From Belliella kenyensis (GTDB taxonomy: Bacteria > Bacteroidota > Bacteroidia > Cytophagales > Cyclobacteriaceae), in NCBI RefSeq assembly GCF_022549675.1, contig NZ_JAKZGR010000017.1, positions 1 through 64,000 on the forward strand: a stretch of DNA of 64,000 nt. Direction: 5' to 3'. The translations under genes and the position numbers were made by a program. The notes below the pieces were generated by a model. That model had not been told where the DNA came from and did no database searches. It worked only from the letters and a program-made list of their open reading frames with translations. How positions within the stretch are numbered: the first letter of the stretch is position 1; each line of letters begins with the position of its first letter. This document shows positions 43,195 through 53,406 of this stretch, piece by piece.

Positions 43195-44271
43195 AAAATC
43201 AAGCCATAATTGTTTTCCATAGAGTGCTCTATCCTCTAGGATATTGAGGTTGGATACACCTATTCCAAAAAGTCTAACAGCCATAGTAAGCGGTGTCTGA
43301 TTTAGTAATTCAATGACAGTTTCCCATATTTTATCTTGATTGGGAAATTGCTCAAAACTTTTGCTCCGTGTCTGAAGACTAAAATCTTTATATTTGATCT
43401 TCAAAGTAACAGTCCTACCTTGAATCTTAGTCCTTTCCATTCTTCTTACTAACTCCTGAAATATTTTTTTCAGAGCACTGACAAGTTCATCTTGATTCAA
43501 TAGATCATTTTCAAAAGTACTTTCAGCACTTAAGGATTTTCTTTCTCGATGAGGTTGCACTTCACTATTATGTATTCCACGGACGATGTTGAAAAAATGA
43601 AGACCTGACTTACCAAACCTCTTGGTCAAAAATTGCAAACTATATTCCTTTAAGTCCTTCCCTTGATGGATGCCAAGTTTTTTCATTTTCTCAGCCGTCA
43701 CCGCGCCGATCCCAAAGAATTTTTCAATTGGCATTTTTTCTAAAAATGCCTCTGCCTCTTTCGGTAGAATGACAGCCTGACCATTGGGCTTATTGATATC
43801 AGATGCTGTTTTTGCCAAAAACTTATTGTAGGAAATCCCTGCTGATGCATTCAGTCCCGTGGTTGCTTTGATCTTGTCTCTGATCTCTTGAGCAAGAAGA
43901 GAAGCTGAAGGATTACCAAACTTATTCTCTGTCACATCCAAAAATGCTTCATCCAATGACAAAGGCTCAACCAAATCAGTATATTCAAAAAATATCTCCC
44001 TGATCTGATTAGAAACTTCCTTATACCTTTCAAATCTTGGTTTGACAAAGATAAGATGTGGACATTTTAAAGCAGCCATCTTTCCTGACATGGCAGATCT
44101 GACTCCATACTCTCTCGCTTCATAAGAAGCGGCAGCTACTACTCCTCTCACTTCATTTCCCCCTACAGCCACTGGCTTACCTCTTAGGTCAGGATTGTCC
44201 AGCTGCTCCACCGATGCAAAGAAAGCATCCATATCCACATGTATGATCTTCCGAAAGGAGCCCATCATCAA
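43186..44271 (-). CDS. dinB: DNA polymerase IV (Y-family)
   Basis: A 361-residue translesion polymerase. Catalytic motifs: HVDMDAFFASVEQ (residues 10-22, Mg ligands) and EPLSLDEAFLDV (101-112) with the active Asp/Glu; VAAASYEAREYGVRSAM and GLNASAGISYNKFLAKTASDINKP are family blocks; a little-finger domain ends at about 345. The C-terminus is LWLDFEE, with no beta-clamp motif of the usual QLPLF kind recognisable. Its ATG overlaps the pabB stop (ATGA, 44268-44271), an unusual pairing of folate and DNA-damage tolerance genes. Confidence 0.95.
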   Translation of the reverse strand: MMMGSFRKIIHVDMDAFFASVEQLDNPDLRGKPVAVGGNEVRGVVAAASYEAREYGVRSAMSGKMAALKCPHLIFVKPRFERYKEVSNQIREIFFEYTDLVEPLSLDEAFLDVTENKFGNPSASLLAQEIRDKIKATTGLNASAGISYNKFLAKTASDINKPNGQAVILPKEAEAFLEKMPIEKFFGIGAVTAEKMKKLGIHQGKDLKEYSLQFLTKRFGKSGLHFFNIVRGIHNSEVQPHRERKSLSAESTFENDLLNQDELVSALKKIFQELVRRMERTKIQGRTVTLKIKYKDFSLQTRSKSFEQFPNQDKIWETVIELLNQTPLTMAVRLFGIGVSNLNILEDRALYGKQLWLDFEE

Positions 44272-45524
44272 AACTCCAACGGTGATTCTAATGTAGAGAT
44301 GATTGCGCTTGCCTTAAGCATACACTCCTCGTATTCATAAGCTGCATCTGCATCGCTTGTGATGGCACTTCCCACTGCAAAATATCCCTTATTGCTATTG
44401 CTGTCATAGATGATACTCCTTATGATCACATTCCAATCCATATTTCCATCTGGCAAAATATATCCTAAACTTCCTGAAAACCAACCTCTTTTGAAATTTT
44501 CATATCGTTCAATGAGCTCCATACACTTGATCTTTGGTGCACCTGTCATACTTCCCATCGGGAAAGTAGCCGAGAGTATTTGCCTGAAACTTATTGGAAA
44601 ATTCAATCTAGCACTTACAGTCGAGATCATTTGATGAACTTTTGGAAATGGATACACTCCAAATAGCTCTTCAACTGCCACGCTTCCAGTTTGGGCTATT
44701 TTGGAAAGATCGTTTCGCATCAAGTCTACTATCATTAGGTTCTCTGCCCTTTCCTTTTCACTAGTGAAAAGTTGAGTTGCTAATTCTTCATCAGTCTGCT
44801 TATCATCGCTCCTTCTAATTGTTCCTTTGATAGGTTGAGCAATTACTTTTTCATTTTCAACTTTGAGAAATCTTTCTGGAGAAGCACAAAGCACATATTT
44901 TCCCGCAGCATGAAATAATGCCGAAAAAGGCATGGGGGAATGACCCACAAGATCAAAATATCCCTGGATAGGATCCCAATTCGCTTCAAACTCAAAGCCC
45001 ATGCAATAATTCATCTCATAAATATCCCCTTCCAAAATATGATTTTTTATTGATTGCACATTATTCTCATACTCTTCTCGAGAAGTCAATTTCTTAATCA
45101 TAACTGGGTGATTTTGTTTGGGGTTCAATTCCCAGTTGACAACTTCTTCGTACAAGCGATCAGGGTTAGTAGACATTATGATGACTTGATTCTTTGTGAA
45201 AGAAACTGAAATCTCTGGTACAAAAAACAAATCGTCTGGCAAATCAATCACTGTTCGATTTTCACTACCCAGTTTTTCAATATTATTCTTAAAATCATAG
45301 GAAATCAAGCCGATCAATGGATCATTTTTATCTATAGACGCAATCTCTTCCATAGAAAGCGAGTGGGAAGATGCGTAGAGAACTTCTTGAAACCCACCAT
45401 AGGGATAGGTTACATCGTGGTTTTGAAAAAGTGCAAAATGAGAAAAATTGTGGCTTGCCCAATGGACAAATCGCCTTTTTATATTCAAATTATCACTCTC
45501 GGAAATTTCATAAGATCGAACCAT
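44268..45524 (-). CDS. pabB: Aminodeoxychorismate synthase component I
   Basis: A 418-residue chorismate-utilising enzyme of folate synthesis that makes 4-amino-4-deoxychorismate with the glutaminase PabA. Family blocks: ILEGDIYEMNYCMGFEF, ASPERFL, QPIKGTIRR, EKERAENLMIVDLMRNDLSKIAQTGSV and FPMGSMTGAPKIKCMELIE. It lacks the N-terminal feedback domain that TrpE usually has, and its shorter length agrees with PabB. No pabA or pabC is in the window. It overlaps dinB by four bases; the YceI terminator lies just upstream. Confidence 0.9.
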   Translation of the reverse strand: MVRSYEISESDNLNIKRRFVHWASHNFSHFALFQNHDVTYPYGGFQEVLYASSHSLSMEEIASIDKNDPLIGLISYDFKNNIEKLGSENRTVIDLPDDLFFVPEISVSFTKNQVIIMSTNPDRLYEEVVNWELNPKQNHPVMIKKLTSREEYENNVQSIKNHILEGDIYEMNYCMGFEFEANWDPIQGYFDLVGHSPMPFSALFHAAGKYVLCASPERFLKVENEKVIAQPIKGTIRRSDDKQTDEELATQLFTSEKERAENLMIVDLMRNDLSKIAQTGSVAVEELFGVYPFPKVHQMISTVSARLNFPISFRQILSATFPMGSMTGAPKIKCMELIERYENFKRGWFSGSLGYILPDGNMDWNVIIRSIIYDSNSNKGYFAVGSAITSDADAAYEYEECMLKASAIISTLESPLEF

Positions 45525-45548
45525 GAGGCAAAAGTAAAAATAGAAATG

Positions 45549-45574
45549 AAAAAAGGGAAGCCTATTGGCTTCCC
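45549..45574 (-). terminator. Rho-independent terminator of the YceI lipoprotein gene
   Basis: GGGAAGCC (45555-45562) and GGCTTCCC (45567-45574) form a perfect 8-bp stem with a TATT loop; the minus strand continues with six T. It lies 41 bp after the YceI gene stop and 24 bp before the pabB start. Confidence 0.88.
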
Positions 45575-45615
45575 TCTTCGATCTATTTGTGGGTATGTGA
45601 CAAATAGAAGTTGGT

Positions 45616-46338
45616 TTAGTTTGCTTTGATATCTAATTTCACACTTACAGTGTTGTAAATAAACTGATCCTTGGCTTTGTCAGTTACGCTACTTTCGTCA
45701 CCGTATGAAAGACCCCAATCAGTTCTGTTGATGTTAAATCCTGCTTTTGCAGATACTGTACCGTTAGCTACTGATACGACAGCTGGGAACTTGATGTTTT
45801 TGTTTTTTCCTCTCATCTTTAAGTTACCAGAAACCCAATGCGTAGGAGTTCCATCGATCAATTCAGAATCTTTTTTCGGCGTGTTGTCAGTTTTGAACTC
45901 TTCCTTATCTTCAATGGAGTCACTGCTACCATACTTTTCGATGCTAGTGATTTCAAATTCCGCTTCAGGATGATTTTCTGCATCAAAAAAATCCGCTGAC
46001 TGCAAATGACCATATAGCTTACCGTAGTTTTCGTCTGACTCTTCAATATCTTCGATTTTCAAACCTGGGATATCGAATACGAATTTCCCACCTGTGATAG
46101 CATCGCCATCCACTGTCAATTCACCAGAAGTCACCGGGATATAACCATAGTGCTCACCTGCTGGCTTATATCCCCTCCAGTTCACTTTTGATGTAGCTGC
46201 ATCGATAGTCAAAGTAGTCCCTGTAGATTCTCCTACTTCTACTGCGTCTGTAGCTTCTACAGTTTCACCTGGCTTGCCACATGATACTGCTATCATTGCT
46301 GCTGCAATGAAAAAACCTGTTTGTTTAACTAGTTTCAT
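45616..46338 (-). CDS. YceI-family lipoprotein
   Basis: A 240-residue lipoprotein (signal 1-18, lipobox IAVSC) with a YceI beta-barrel at about 40-238. YceI folds bind an isoprenoid lipid in the periplasm or at the outer membrane. Family signatures include INRTDWGLSYGDESSVTDKAKDQFIYNTVSVKLDI at the end and TSGELTVDGDAITGGKFVFDI near 85. It contains an acidic insert (KYGSSDSIEDKEEFKTDNTPKKDSEL) not seen in short YceI proteins. The gene is monocistronic with its own terminator. Its physiological role is not known. Confidence 0.9.
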   Translation of the reverse strand: MKLVKQTGFFIAAAMIAVSCGKPGETVEATDAVEVGESTGTTLTIDAATSKVNWRGYKPAGEHYGYIPVTSGELTVDGDAITGGKFVFDIPGLKIEDIEESDENYGKLYGHLQSADFFDAENHPEAEFEITSIEKYGSSDSIEDKEEFKTDNTPKKDSELIDGTPTHWVSGNLKMRGKNKNIKFPAVVSVANGTVSAKAGFNINRTDWGLSYGDESSVTDKAKDQFIYNTVSVKLDIKAN

Positions 46339-46576
46339 AATTGAGTGTTTGATTTTAGTTCTGATTTAATTGTATATACACGAAAACTGATTTTGGATAA
46401 AAAAGTTCAAACAAACGCAATAATTTTCAAAAAAATGAGCGAACGAATATTGTGTATAAAACACATAAATTTGTAATATTTAGACACAATAAACACATTC
46501 ATTGGCTCATACGATCAAAAACAAAATAATAAATCAAGAAAAATGAACTCTATGAACATCTATATAATCTACTTAA

Positions 46577-46608
46577 TTTGTATTTCAAAAATGTTTTGCA
46601 TAGGTTTG
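46577..46608 (+). promoter_or_regulatory. Promoter of the thiamine operon
   Basis: TTTG (46577-46580) and TAGGTTTG (46601-46608) with 20 bp between them is the best Bacteroidota promoter match in the window. Transcription would begin about 46613-46615, exactly where the TPP riboswitch begins. The 230 bp before it (46339-46576) shows nothing else beyond A+T-rich sequence and a weak TGTGT/ACACA inverted repeat. Confidence 0.75.
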
Positions 46609-46612
46609 AATA

Positions 46613-46688
46613 ACTTTAGGGGTGTCCGATACGGACTGAGATCATACCCTATGAACCTGATGCAGTTAGTACTGCCGAAGGGAAAAGT
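46613..46688 (+). ncRNA. TPP riboswitch (THI element)
   Basis: The conserved core is complete: GGGGTG (46618-46624 region), CTGAGAT (46635-46641 region), ACCCTATGAACCTGAT and the closing GCCGAAGGGAA. The short P1 stem pairs CTTT with AAAG at the ends. It lies 100 bp before thiS, and its role is to switch off the thi operon when thiamine pyrophosphate is high. Downstream (46690-46790) a GGACTTA/TAAGTTC hairpin may act as the expression platform. Confidence 0.95.
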
Positions 46689-46791
46689 GAAACAATAGCT
46701 GGACTTATTAGGTAAGTTCTACTTATTTGTTTTTTGATTCGCAGTAGCGACCCACTCCTGAAGTTATATGTTCAATCTAATAGTTTCAAGA

Positions 46792-46995
46792 ATGGATTTT
46801 ACCGTAAACAGTGAAGCAGTTCACATCTCAGAGACTTGTACGATCACCCAATTGCTGCAAGATCACCTCAATCAATCTCCCAAAGGAATAGCTATAGCGA
46901 TCAATCAAACTGTGATTCCTAAAAACGAATGGGATAATACAGCAATTTCAGCTGGGGACAACATAATCCTTATCAAAGCCACTCAAGGAGGATAA
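46792..46995 (+). CDS. thiS: Sulfur carrier protein ThiS
   Basis: A 67-residue ubiquitin-like carrier that holds thiocarboxylate sulfur for thiazole formation. The C-terminal KATQGG is the essential Gly-Gly tail. I chose the ATG at 46792 (MDFTVNSEAVHISE) because it gives the normal 66-67 residues; another ATG 24 bp upstream would add eight residues. It heads the operon under the TPP riboswitch and is followed by thiC after 95 bp, where a small stem (ACTTTTC/GAAAAGT, 47043-47063) lies. Confidence 0.92.
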   Translation: MDFTVNSEAVHISETCTITQLLQDHLNQSPKGIAIAINQTVIPKNEWDNTAISAGDNIILIKATQGG

Positions 46996-47066
46996 ACTTC
47001 TTTTTGGCTTTTGCGCCCTTAAAATCACCCTTTGCCGTTCCGACTTTTCTAAAAACGAAAAGTTAG

Positions 47067-48974
<1,908 letters not shown>

Positions 48975-48975
48975 A

Positions 48976-49584
48976 TTGGAACTAATCATCATCTCTTCTC
49001 CCCTGCCTGTAGCTCAAGAAGCTGAAGCTATCAATGAGCTTTTTGACGCAGGCATGGGGGTGTTTCATTTGAGGAAACCTGACTGGAGCTATGAACAAAC
49101 AGCCAAGCTGTTGACTAATATCAATTCCAAATATCACCATCAAATTGCCTTACATCATCACCATGATCTATCAGATGAATTCGAAATCAAAAGACTCCAT
49201 TTCACGGAGTTGAAAAGAAAAAATACAAGCAAAATACATCTAGCCAATTTGAAAAAAATGGGGTTTATTACTTCAACATCAGCTCATCAAATTAGTGATC
49301 TGACTGACCTTGTCCCATTTCATTATAAGTTCTACGGTCCAGTTTTCGACAGCATTTCAAAAAAAGGTTATTTAAGTAAAGTAGGCAAAAACTTTAATTT
49401 GGCCAGTCATTTGATAAATACCAAAGTGATTGCCTTAGGTGGAATTGAATTATCCAATTTATCAATAGTCACATCGATGGGATTTGATGGAATTGCCGTA
49501 TTAGGAACGATCTGGCAGAAACATGGCAATGATAGAATTACCACATTCCAAAAGCTCCAAACTGCCTGTTATGATCAGAGCTAA
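48976..49584 (+). CDS. TenI-like thiazole tautomerase / ThiE paralogue
   Basis: A 202-residue TIM-barrel protein of the ThiE/TenI superfamily. The start codon is TTG at 48976, 1 bp after the thiC stop; no ATG fits as well. Conserved features are FHLRKPDWSYEQ (phosphate-side loop), FYGPVFDSISKKGY (the TenI signature instead of the ThiE GP-x-F-x-T block) and VIALGGIELSNLS. ThiE residues of the pyrimidine site are missing; the usual N-D-x-x-x-x-x-A motif is replaced by HHHHDLSDEF. It is more probably the enzyme that aromatises the thiazole product of ThiG than a second thiamine phosphate synthase. Confidence 0.8.
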   Translation: MELIIISSPLPVAQEAEAINELFDAGMGVFHLRKPDWSYEQTAKLLTNINSKYHHQIALHHHHDLSDEFEIKRLHFTELKRKNTSKIHLANLKKMGFITSTSAHQISDLTDLVPFHYKFYGPVFDSISKKGYLSKVGKNFNLASHLINTKVIALGGIELSNLSIVTSMGFDGIAVLGTIWQKHGNDRITTFQKLQTACYDQS

Positions 49585-49726
49585 AGTGAAAGACTCAGAA
49601 GATGACCTCCCTCAATCTATAAAATTTCACATAGGGTCAAGGGCCTATTTTCCAATTAGGCGATAGAGCAAATAAATCTGGCAAGACATCTTTGCATTTA
49701 TTAAAAAAAACTAACCAACAATCATT

Positions 49727-50377
49727 ATGATAGCAACTAAAAAAATCTCTCAACTCCAATACATCTCTCAAGTCAATCCATTCAAGACCCATCAAGAAGC
49801 AATTGAAAATGCGCTATTAGGTGGATGCAAATGGATACAACTTCGAGTCAAAGACCTACCAGAGGAAGAAATCCTAAACATCGCCAAAGATGCAAAAGCC
49901 ATGTGCATGGTACATGAAGCTGTACTCATCATCAATGATCATGTGAAAATAGCCAAAGCCGTCGATGCAGAAGGGGTTCATTTAGGACTGGAGGATATGG
50001 GGGTGTCTGAAGCCCGAAAACTGCTTGGAGCTGATAAGATCATTGGCGCTACTGCTAATACCATAGAACAGATCTCACAGCATGCCCATCATGCTCCTGA
50101 CTATATAGGCTTAGGTCCATTTAGGTTTACAGTAACAAAAAAGAAATTAAGTCCAGTGCTAGGGCTAGAGAGTTATCAAAAGACAATACAGGACCTTAAG
50201 AATCTTGATATTAACATACCCATCATAGCTGTCGGCGGAATCAAATCAACGGATGTTGAGGATTTAATAAAAGCTGGAGTCTATGGAGTAGCTATATCAA
50301 GCGATATCAATCAAGCAGAAAAACCTAAGCTTAAAATTGAAGAAATCGAAAAATCAATACAAAAATGCTCAAAATAG
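49727..50377 (+). CDS. thiE: Thiamine phosphate synthase ThiE
   Basis: A 216-residue enzyme that joins thiazole phosphate with HMP-PP. Motifs: [50 protein letters not shown] and [16 protein letters not shown], then [22 protein letters not shown]. These are the residues that bind pyrophosphate and magnesium. The 142-bp gap after the tenI-like gene contains a -7-like CATCTTTG at 49687-49694 and a GCCTA/TAGGC stem, perhaps an internal promoter. Its end overlaps thiG by 13 bp. Confidence 0.95.
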   Translation: MIATKKISQLQYISQVNPFKTHQEAIENALLGGCKWIQLRVKDLPEEEILNIAKDAKAMCMVHEAVLIINDHVKIAKAVDAEGVHLGLEDMGVSEARKLLGADKIIGATANTIEQISQHAHHAPDYIGLGPFRFTVTKKKLSPVLGLESYQKTIQDLKNLDINIPIIAVGGIKSTDVEDLIKAGVYGVAISSDINQAEKPKLKIEEIEKSIQKCSK

Positions 50378-51132
50378 GAAATTATATATTTGAATCAAGG
50401 CTCTTTACAGGAACTGGAAAATATAGCTCCGCTTCTATTATGGAAGATTCCATACTGGCATCTGGATCAGAGCTAGTGACTGTGGCCTTGAAAAGGGTAG
50501 ATTTGAAAAATCAAATACAGGATAATCTCTTACATAAACTCAACCACCCACATATCAAGCTGCTACCGAATACTTCTGGTGTAAGAAATGCAAAAGAAGC
50601 TATTTTTGCTGCCCAGCTTGCAAGGGAAGCTTTAGAGATTGATTTGATCAAATTGGAAATTCATCCAGACCCAAAATACTTGATGCCAGATCCAATCGAG
50701 ACCCTCAGGGCTACCGAGGAACTTTCAAAATTAGGATTTGTAGTACTTCCTTATATCCATGCCGATCCAGTACTCTGCAAAAGGCTGGAGGAAGTCGGTA
50801 CTGCCGCTGTCATGCCTTTAGGCTCTCCAATTGGCAGCAACAAAGGATTGAAAACAATAGATTTTCTCGAAATCATCATTGACCAAAGTAATGTACCTGT
50901 GATTGTGGATGCTGGGATAGGAGCTCCATCTGATGCCTCGAAAGCAATGGAAATTGGAGCTGACGCCGTTTTGGTCAATACTGCAATCGCAGTATCACCA
51001 GATCCTATAGCCATGGGAAATGCATTCAAGCTAGCCGTAGAGGCTGGAAGAATCGCCTTTGAAGCCAAATTAGCTCCTCAACATACAGGAGCCTCTGCAA
51101 GTAGTCCCTTAACCTCGTTTTTAGATGACTAG
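50365..51132 (+). CDS. thiG: Thiazole synthase ThiG
   Basis: A 255-residue TIM-barrel enzyme that forms the thiazole phosphate from deoxyxylulose-5-phosphate, dehydroglycine and ThiS sulfur. Key blocks: FTGTGKYSS at the start, [39 protein letters not shown] with WIKLE-like continuation ([18 protein letters not shown]), [42 protein letters not shown]. It overlaps thiE at its start and thiH at its end (8 bp), so the three are translationally linked. No thiO gene is present; ThiH supplies dehydroglycine. Confidence 0.97.
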   Translation: MLKIGNYIFESRLFTGTGKYSSASIMEDSILASGSELVTVALKRVDLKNQIQDNLLHKLNHPHIKLLPNTSGVRNAKEAIFAAQLAREALEIDLIKLEIHPDPKYLMPDPIETLRATEELSKLGFVVLPYIHADPVLCKRLEEVGTAAVMPLGSPIGSNKGLKTIDFLEIIIDQSNVPVIVDAGIGAPSDASKAMEIGADAVLVNTAIAVSPDPIAMGNAFKLAVEAGRIAFEAKLAPQHTGASASSPLTSFLDD

Positions 51133-52249
51133 TTTCAAAGAATTATTTGACACTTATGCTTGGGAAGATGTAAAGGCTAGCATATACAATAAAACTGAGG
51201 CTGACGTGATCAGCGCTTTGCAAAAGTCAAAAAGAGATTTGGAAGATTTTAAAGCATTGATTTCACCCGCAGCAGCTTCTTATCTTGAACAAATGGCTAA
51301 ATTAAGCCAGCAAATCAGTTTAAAACGATTTGGAAATACTATCCAACTATTTGCTCCTTTATATCTTTCCAATGAATGTAATAATATCTGTACTTATTGC
51401 GGATTCAGTTTCGATAATAAAGTACGAAGAAAAACCTTGACCGAACGTGAGATATTGCAAGAAGTCGAAGTCATCAAAAGTATGGGATATGATCATGTTC
51501 TGCTGGTAACTGGAGAAGCAAACCAAACTGTACACGTCGATTACTTCAAAAAAGCAATTGAATTGATCAATCCATACTTCGCAAATGTATCTATAGAAGT
51601 ACAACCTCTAGATCTGCCAGAGTATGAAGCATTAATACCCCTTGGCCTTCACGCTGTCTTAGTATATCAGGAGACCTACCATAGAGAAGACTACAAAAAA
51701 CATCATCCTAAAGGGAAAAAATCAAATTTTGACTATAGACTTGATACCCCAGACAGGTTAGGAAAAGCAAAAATCCACAAAATGGGTCTCGGTGTATTGA
51801 TTGGTCTAGAAGATTGGCGGACAGACTCATTCTTTACAGCACTACACCTCTCCTATCTAGAGAAAAAATACTGGCAAAGTAAATATAGTATTTCTTTCCC
51901 TAGGCTTAGGCCTTTTTCTGGAGGTCTGGAGCCAAAAGTTGATATGAGTGACCGTGAGCTTCTCCAACTTATTTGCGCTTATAGAATCTTCAATGAAGAA
52001 GTCGAACTTTCACTATCAACTAGAGAATCTGAAAAATTCAGAAACAATGTGCTTAAGCTTGGTATCACAACCATGAGTGCAGGATCCAAAACAAATCCTG
52101 GTGGATATGCTGTAGAACCAGAAGCTCTCGAACAATTTGAAATCTCAGATGAAAGAAGTCCATCACAAATTGCTAAATTGATCAAATCTCAAGGATATGA
52201 ACCTGTATGGAAAGATTGGGACAGCATTTTGAATCCTAAAACTAATTAA
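51125..52249 (+). CDS. thiH: 2-iminoacetate synthase ThiH
   Basis: A 374-residue radical SAM enzyme that cleaves tyrosine to dehydroglycine for the thiazole. The cluster motif is C85-N-N-I-C89-T-Y-C92 in [16 protein letters not shown]. Other family blocks are [42 protein letters not shown] and [15 protein letters not shown], and the C-terminal [11 protein letters not shown]-like [13 protein letters not shown]. The enzyme is oxygen-sensitive, in line with an anaerobic or microaerobic route to the thiazole. It starts in the end of thiG and precedes thiF by 2 bp. Confidence 0.97.
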   Translation: MTSFKELFDTYAWEDVKASIYNKTEADVISALQKSKRDLEDFKALISPAAASYLEQMAKLSQQISLKRFGNTIQLFAPLYLSNECNNICTYCGFSFDNKVRRKTLTEREILQEVEVIKSMGYDHVLLVTGEANQTVHVDYFKKAIELINPYFANVSIEVQPLDLPEYEALIPLGLHAVLVYQETYHREDYKKHHPKGKKSNFDYRLDTPDRLGKAKIHKMGLGVLIGLEDWRTDSFFTALHLSYLEKKYWQSKYSISFPRLRPFSGGLEPKVDMSDRELLQLICAYRIFNEEVELSLSTRESEKFRNNVLKLGITTMSAGSKTNPGGYAVEPEALEQFEISDERSPSQIAKLIKSQGYEPVWKDWDSILNPKTN

Positions 52250-52251
52250 AC

Positions 52252-53304
52252 ATGGAAACTTCTGAAATGAATCGCTATAGTCGACAAATCATTTTGCCAG
52301 AATTTGGACTAGAAGGACAGCACCAATTGAAAAATGCTAAAGTACTGATAATTGGAGCTGGAGGACTTGGTTGTCCAATTCTCCAATACCTGACCTCTTC
52401 AGGAGTAGGTCATATTGGTATAGTCGATGATGATCAAGTATCTGAAAGCAATTTGCACAGGCAAATATTGTACGATGATAGTGATTTAGGAAAACCCAAA
52501 GTGGTAGTAGCAGCAGAAAAACTGACCCGACTAAACCCTTTTGTAAAAATAGATAGTCATGGCATCAGGTTATCTCAAGACAATGCAAAAGATATATTTG
52601 TAAAATATGACTTAGTCATAGATGGCTCTGACAATTTCACCACCCGTTACCTTGTCAATGATACTTGTGTGGCTTTAGGTAAACCTCTGATATTCGGCTC
52701 TATACTAAAATTTGAAGGCCAGGTATCTGTTTTCAATTACCAAAATGGTCCCCAGTACAGAGATTTGTTTCCAGACCCACCAGCTGAGCATGAAGTTCCC
52801 AATTGTTCAGAAATCGGTGTGATAGGGATACTACCTGGTCTCATTGGCATGTACATGTCCTATGAAGCCATCAAAGTGATATGTAAATTAGGAGAAACGC
52901 TTTCTGGGAAATTGCTGGTAATCAATACGCTCAAAAACCAACATTTTCTTTTCAATATTCAGAAAAAAAATAACCTATCTGAAATCAAAACACATATTGA
53001 TGAGCAGCCCCCCTATGTTGAAATCAAAGCAGAAGAGTTTCTCAGGATAAGGAATAATGCTTCTAAGGATATATTGTTGGTGGATGTAAGAGAATCTCAT
53101 GAACATCTCGCACACAACTTGGGCGGCATAAACATCCCTTTGAATTCATTGTCACAACGCTATAAAGATATCCCTATTGGAAAATCTATCGTTTTGTACT
53201 GTCAGCGAGGCATAAGAAGTAGATCAGCTGCTAGCTTTCTCAGCAATATGTATCAAGGTAAAATTTACAGCCTTTCGGGGGGCATTGAAGCTATATATGA
53301 GTAA
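52252..53304 (+). CDS. thiF: ThiF/MoeB-type adenylyltransferase fused to rhodanese domain
   Basis: A 350-residue protein that adenylates the C-terminal glycine of ThiS and then loads sulfur. The E1-like domain (1-240) has the ATP-binding GAGGLGCP (36-42), D60/D61 in IVDDDQVSESNLHRQ, and the conserved C185 in PNCSEIGVIG. The C-terminal rhodanese domain (about 262-350) has the persulfide loop C317-Q-R-G-I-R-S. The fusion puts sulfur donor and activating enzyme in one chain. The MoeB/ThiF zinc site is incomplete: the expected Cys pair near GPQYRDLFP (residues 166-174) is absent. It is the last gene of the thi operon. Confidence 0.92.
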   Translation: METSEMNRYSRQIILPEFGLEGQHQLKNAKVLIIGAGGLGCPILQYLTSSGVGHIGIVDDDQVSESNLHRQILYDDSDLGKPKVVVAAEKLTRLNPFVKIDSHGIRLSQDNAKDIFVKYDLVIDGSDNFTTRYLVNDTCVALGKPLIFGSILKFEGQVSVFNYQNGPQYRDLFPDPPAEHEVPNCSEIGVIGILPGLIGMYMSYEAIKVICKLGETLSGKLLVINTLKNQHFLFNIQKKNNLSEIKTHIDEQPPYVEIKAEEFLRIRNNASKDILLVDVRESHEHLAHNLGGINIPLNSLSQRYKDIPIGKSIVLYCQRGIRSRSAASFLSNMYQGKIYSLSGGIEAIYE

Positions 53305-53406
53305 AAAAATCAAACCTGATATTCTGAATTGAATTCCCATCGTCTACTTGACCTGTAGGAATAAATTGATTGACAAAACATTTTTGAAAACCTAATTAAC
53401 CTCTCC

